A stretch of DNA of 64,000 nucleotides from Rhodococcus ruber (GTDB taxonomy: Bacteria; Actinomycetota; Actinomycetes; Mycobacteriales; Mycobacteriaceae): the NCBI RefSeq assembly GCF_027270735.1, contig NZ_JAPWIJ010000008.1:248001-312000 (forward strand), given 5' to 3'. The notes beneath the pieces were generated by a model. The model made no database searches. It was not told where the DNA came from and saw only the letters and a program-made list of their open reading frames with translations. Position numbers and translations under genes: made by a program. Shown piece after piece: positions 63,001-64,000 of the stretch (the first letter of the stretch is position 1; the number at the start of each line of letters is the position of its first letter).

Positions 63001-63720
63001 TCACTCGTCCGGTTCGATGATCCGGTTTTCCGGGAACCGCGCGGGCGGCGGACCGAAGGCGTCACGCGCGTTCTTGATGACTCCCTTGCCCACCACGCGG
63101 TTGCCTGCGCCGCCGATCGCCGCACCGATTCCGGCGGGCAGCATCTTGCCGACCAACAGCGCGCTGCGCTTGGCAAGATATTTGGTGATGAACTTCTTCA
63201 CGAGGGATTTGTTCATGCTGGCCATCGAGCCGCCGGGGATGCGGGACGTGATCAGCGGACCCCAATTCTTGGCGGTCTTGCCGACCGTGCGCTGCACTAT
63301 CTGCATGCCCGATTCGCCTAGCGCCACCGACAGCACCAGAGCCCGTCGCTGCTGGTGATTCTCGACGGGAATGCCGTGCACCGATGCGACCGACAACGTC
63401 AGTAGTGCCGACGACTCGATGAAGAAGGCGGTTTCGGCACCCACGGCGGCGAGCGAGGCGACAGTTCCTATTCCGGGAACGGCCGCAGCGCCGCCCACGG
63501 CGGAACCACTGCCGGTGACCGCGAGCAGAAATCGCTTTTCGAGCCGTTCGATGATCTGGGCCGGGGTGTCGTACGGGTGTGCCCGCCGCACGTGCGCCAC
63601 GTACTTGTCGACGGCAGGCCCCTGCAGGCGGCTGGCGTTGTCCAGGATGTTGACCAGGGCCCGTTCGAGCTTGCCTCCGCTCGAGATCTCGACCTGAGCG
63701 TCGTCCTTGTTGCCTGCCAT
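63001..63720 (-). CDS. Membrane-associated hypothetical protein (EcsC-like)
   Basis: A 239-residue protein with a charged N-terminal helical part (ALVNILDNASRLQGPAVDKY; IIERLEKRFLLAVTGSGSAVG) and Gly/Ala-rich hydrophobic stretches (GAAAVPGIGTVASLAAVGAETAFFI; LLVGKMLPAGIGAAIGGAGN). The layout is reminiscent of EcsC-family proteins. ATG 63720 is clear. I assign no function. Confidence 0.6.
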   Translation of the reverse strand: MAGNKDDAQVEISSGGKLERALVNILDNASRLQGPAVDKYVAHVRRAHPYDTPAQIIERLEKRFLLAVTGSGSAVGGAAAVPGIGTVASLAAVGAETAFFIESSALLTLSVASVHGIPVENHQQRRALVLSVALGESGMQIVQRTVGKTAKNWGPLITSRIPGGSMASMNKSLVKKFITKYLAKRSALLVGKMLPAGIGAAIGGAGNRVVGKGVIKNARDAFGPPPARFPENRIIEPDE

Positions 63721-63817
63721 CGATACCTCTTCCGGTTGCGAACGTCGTTGACGCTAGTCGGGGGAGTTACCCGCGAATTCTCCGTTGCACACGTACGGGG
63801 CAATTTAGACTCGCGAA

Positions 63818-64000
63818 GTGCAGATTCCTCCGAGCGAGGTGGTGTCCGACGGCGCGCGCCGCGCGCCGTGTGCGGCGTTGCGCCCGTTCGTGCGGCCGTA
63901 CGAGGGGTATCGGACGCGTGGGTTGGCACCGGGTGAGCACGTGGGAATGCCGGGCCCTTATTTGACGGTCATCGTGGCGATGGAGCCGAGTCTGGAGATC
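63818..64000 (+). CDS. AraC-type regulator, N-terminal part (cut by window end)
   Basis: From GTG 63818 the frame stays open to the window end and reads VQIPPSEVVSDGAR, then LRPFVRPYEGYRTRGLAPGEHVG and YLTVIVAM. The GYR..G..PGxHxG...LTVI pattern matches the DUF6597-type sensory domain that precedes AraC helix-turn-helix domains in actinobacteria. The DNA-binding part lies outside the window, so the regulator call rests on this N-terminal pattern. Confidence 0.65.
   Translation, partial: MQIPPSEVVSDGARRAPCAALRPFVRPYEGYRTRGLAPGEHVGMPGPYLTVIVAMEPSLEI

Noticed and set aside
1..64000. CRISPR array, prophage, insertion sequence, tRNA or rRNA
   Set aside because: No regularly spaced repeats, transposase or integrase motifs, or structured RNA gene sequences were recognised by eye. 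A tRNA covariance search would be needed to exclude tRNAs fully.

Overview
The window is a high-GC, gene-dense actinobacterial chromosome segment with frequent GTG starts and many 4-base ATGA/GTGA gene overlaps. Gene order closely follows the Mycobacterium tuberculosis stretch dapD, dapE, LOG, fadD6, folP2, gpgS, DivIVA-like, tagA, DUF3117, glgA/glgM, glgC, O-methyltransferase, sigE, rseA, htrA, tatB, mrp, MgtE-like, lpqY-sugABC, corA, kgd. The gene content between these blocks (DUF222-HNH gene, type II lumazine synthase, OpuC-like betaine operon, Baeyer-Villiger monooxygenase cassette) fits Rhodococcus or a close relative. The genus is inferred, not proven. No rRNA, tRNA, CRISPR array, insertion sequence, integrase or prophage was recognised.

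Layout. 1-2300: divergent SDR/TetR pair, then DUF1810, type II lumazine synthase (ribH) and an NTF2-like protein. 2427-3776: DUF222-HNH protein behind a perfect LexA box. 3864-8588: lysine/DAP genes dapD and dapE with a small membrane protein, a secreted beta-propeller protein and two LOG-family proteins. 8681-13530: fadD6, folP2, gpgS, DivIVA-like, tagA, DUF3117. 13649-16936: rRNA methyltransferase and the divergent glgM/glgC pair for alpha-glucan synthesis. 17007-20912: O-methyltransferase and the envelope-stress cluster sigE-rseA-htrA-tatB. 21076-29003: polar amino-acid ABC transporter, Mrp, lytic transglycosylase, DUF1003, MgtE-N/CBS protein, CoA-ester lyase, stress-like membrane protein. 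29151-33476: trehalose importer lpqY-sugABC. 33540-43299: MFS pump, ParB/Srx-fold protein with an overlapping phosphoesterase, SUFU-like protein, lipase-like protein, CorA, PHP phosphatase, MarC, malic enzyme. 43388-47959: OpuC-type osmoprotectant ABC operon plus a divergent orphan binding lipoprotein. 47915-51996: esterase, SDR and BVMO with a divergent TetR. 52254-64000: kgd, a fused asymmetric ABC exporter, an ABC-2 pair, an F420/LLM oxidoreductase, a membrane protein and the start of an AraC-type regulator.

How the genes fit together. GpgS, GlgM, GlgC and LpqY-SugABC link glucosylglycerate, alpha-1,4-glucan and trehalose recycling. SigE, RseA, HtrA and TatB form an envelope-stress and export module. 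Kgd and malic enzyme act around the TCA cycle.

The most notable non-genic signals are two families of dispersed repeats. A 60-62 base hairpin overlaps the stop codons of both glgC and sugC. A roughly 49-base element occurs once downstream of tatB and twice downstream of the BVMO-linked TetR gene. All copies lie between convergent genes. Other signals are a perfect SOS box, an MprA-box-like direct repeat before sigE, a 26-base tandem duplication that makes a nine-codon leader ORF, and several strong operator-like dyads.
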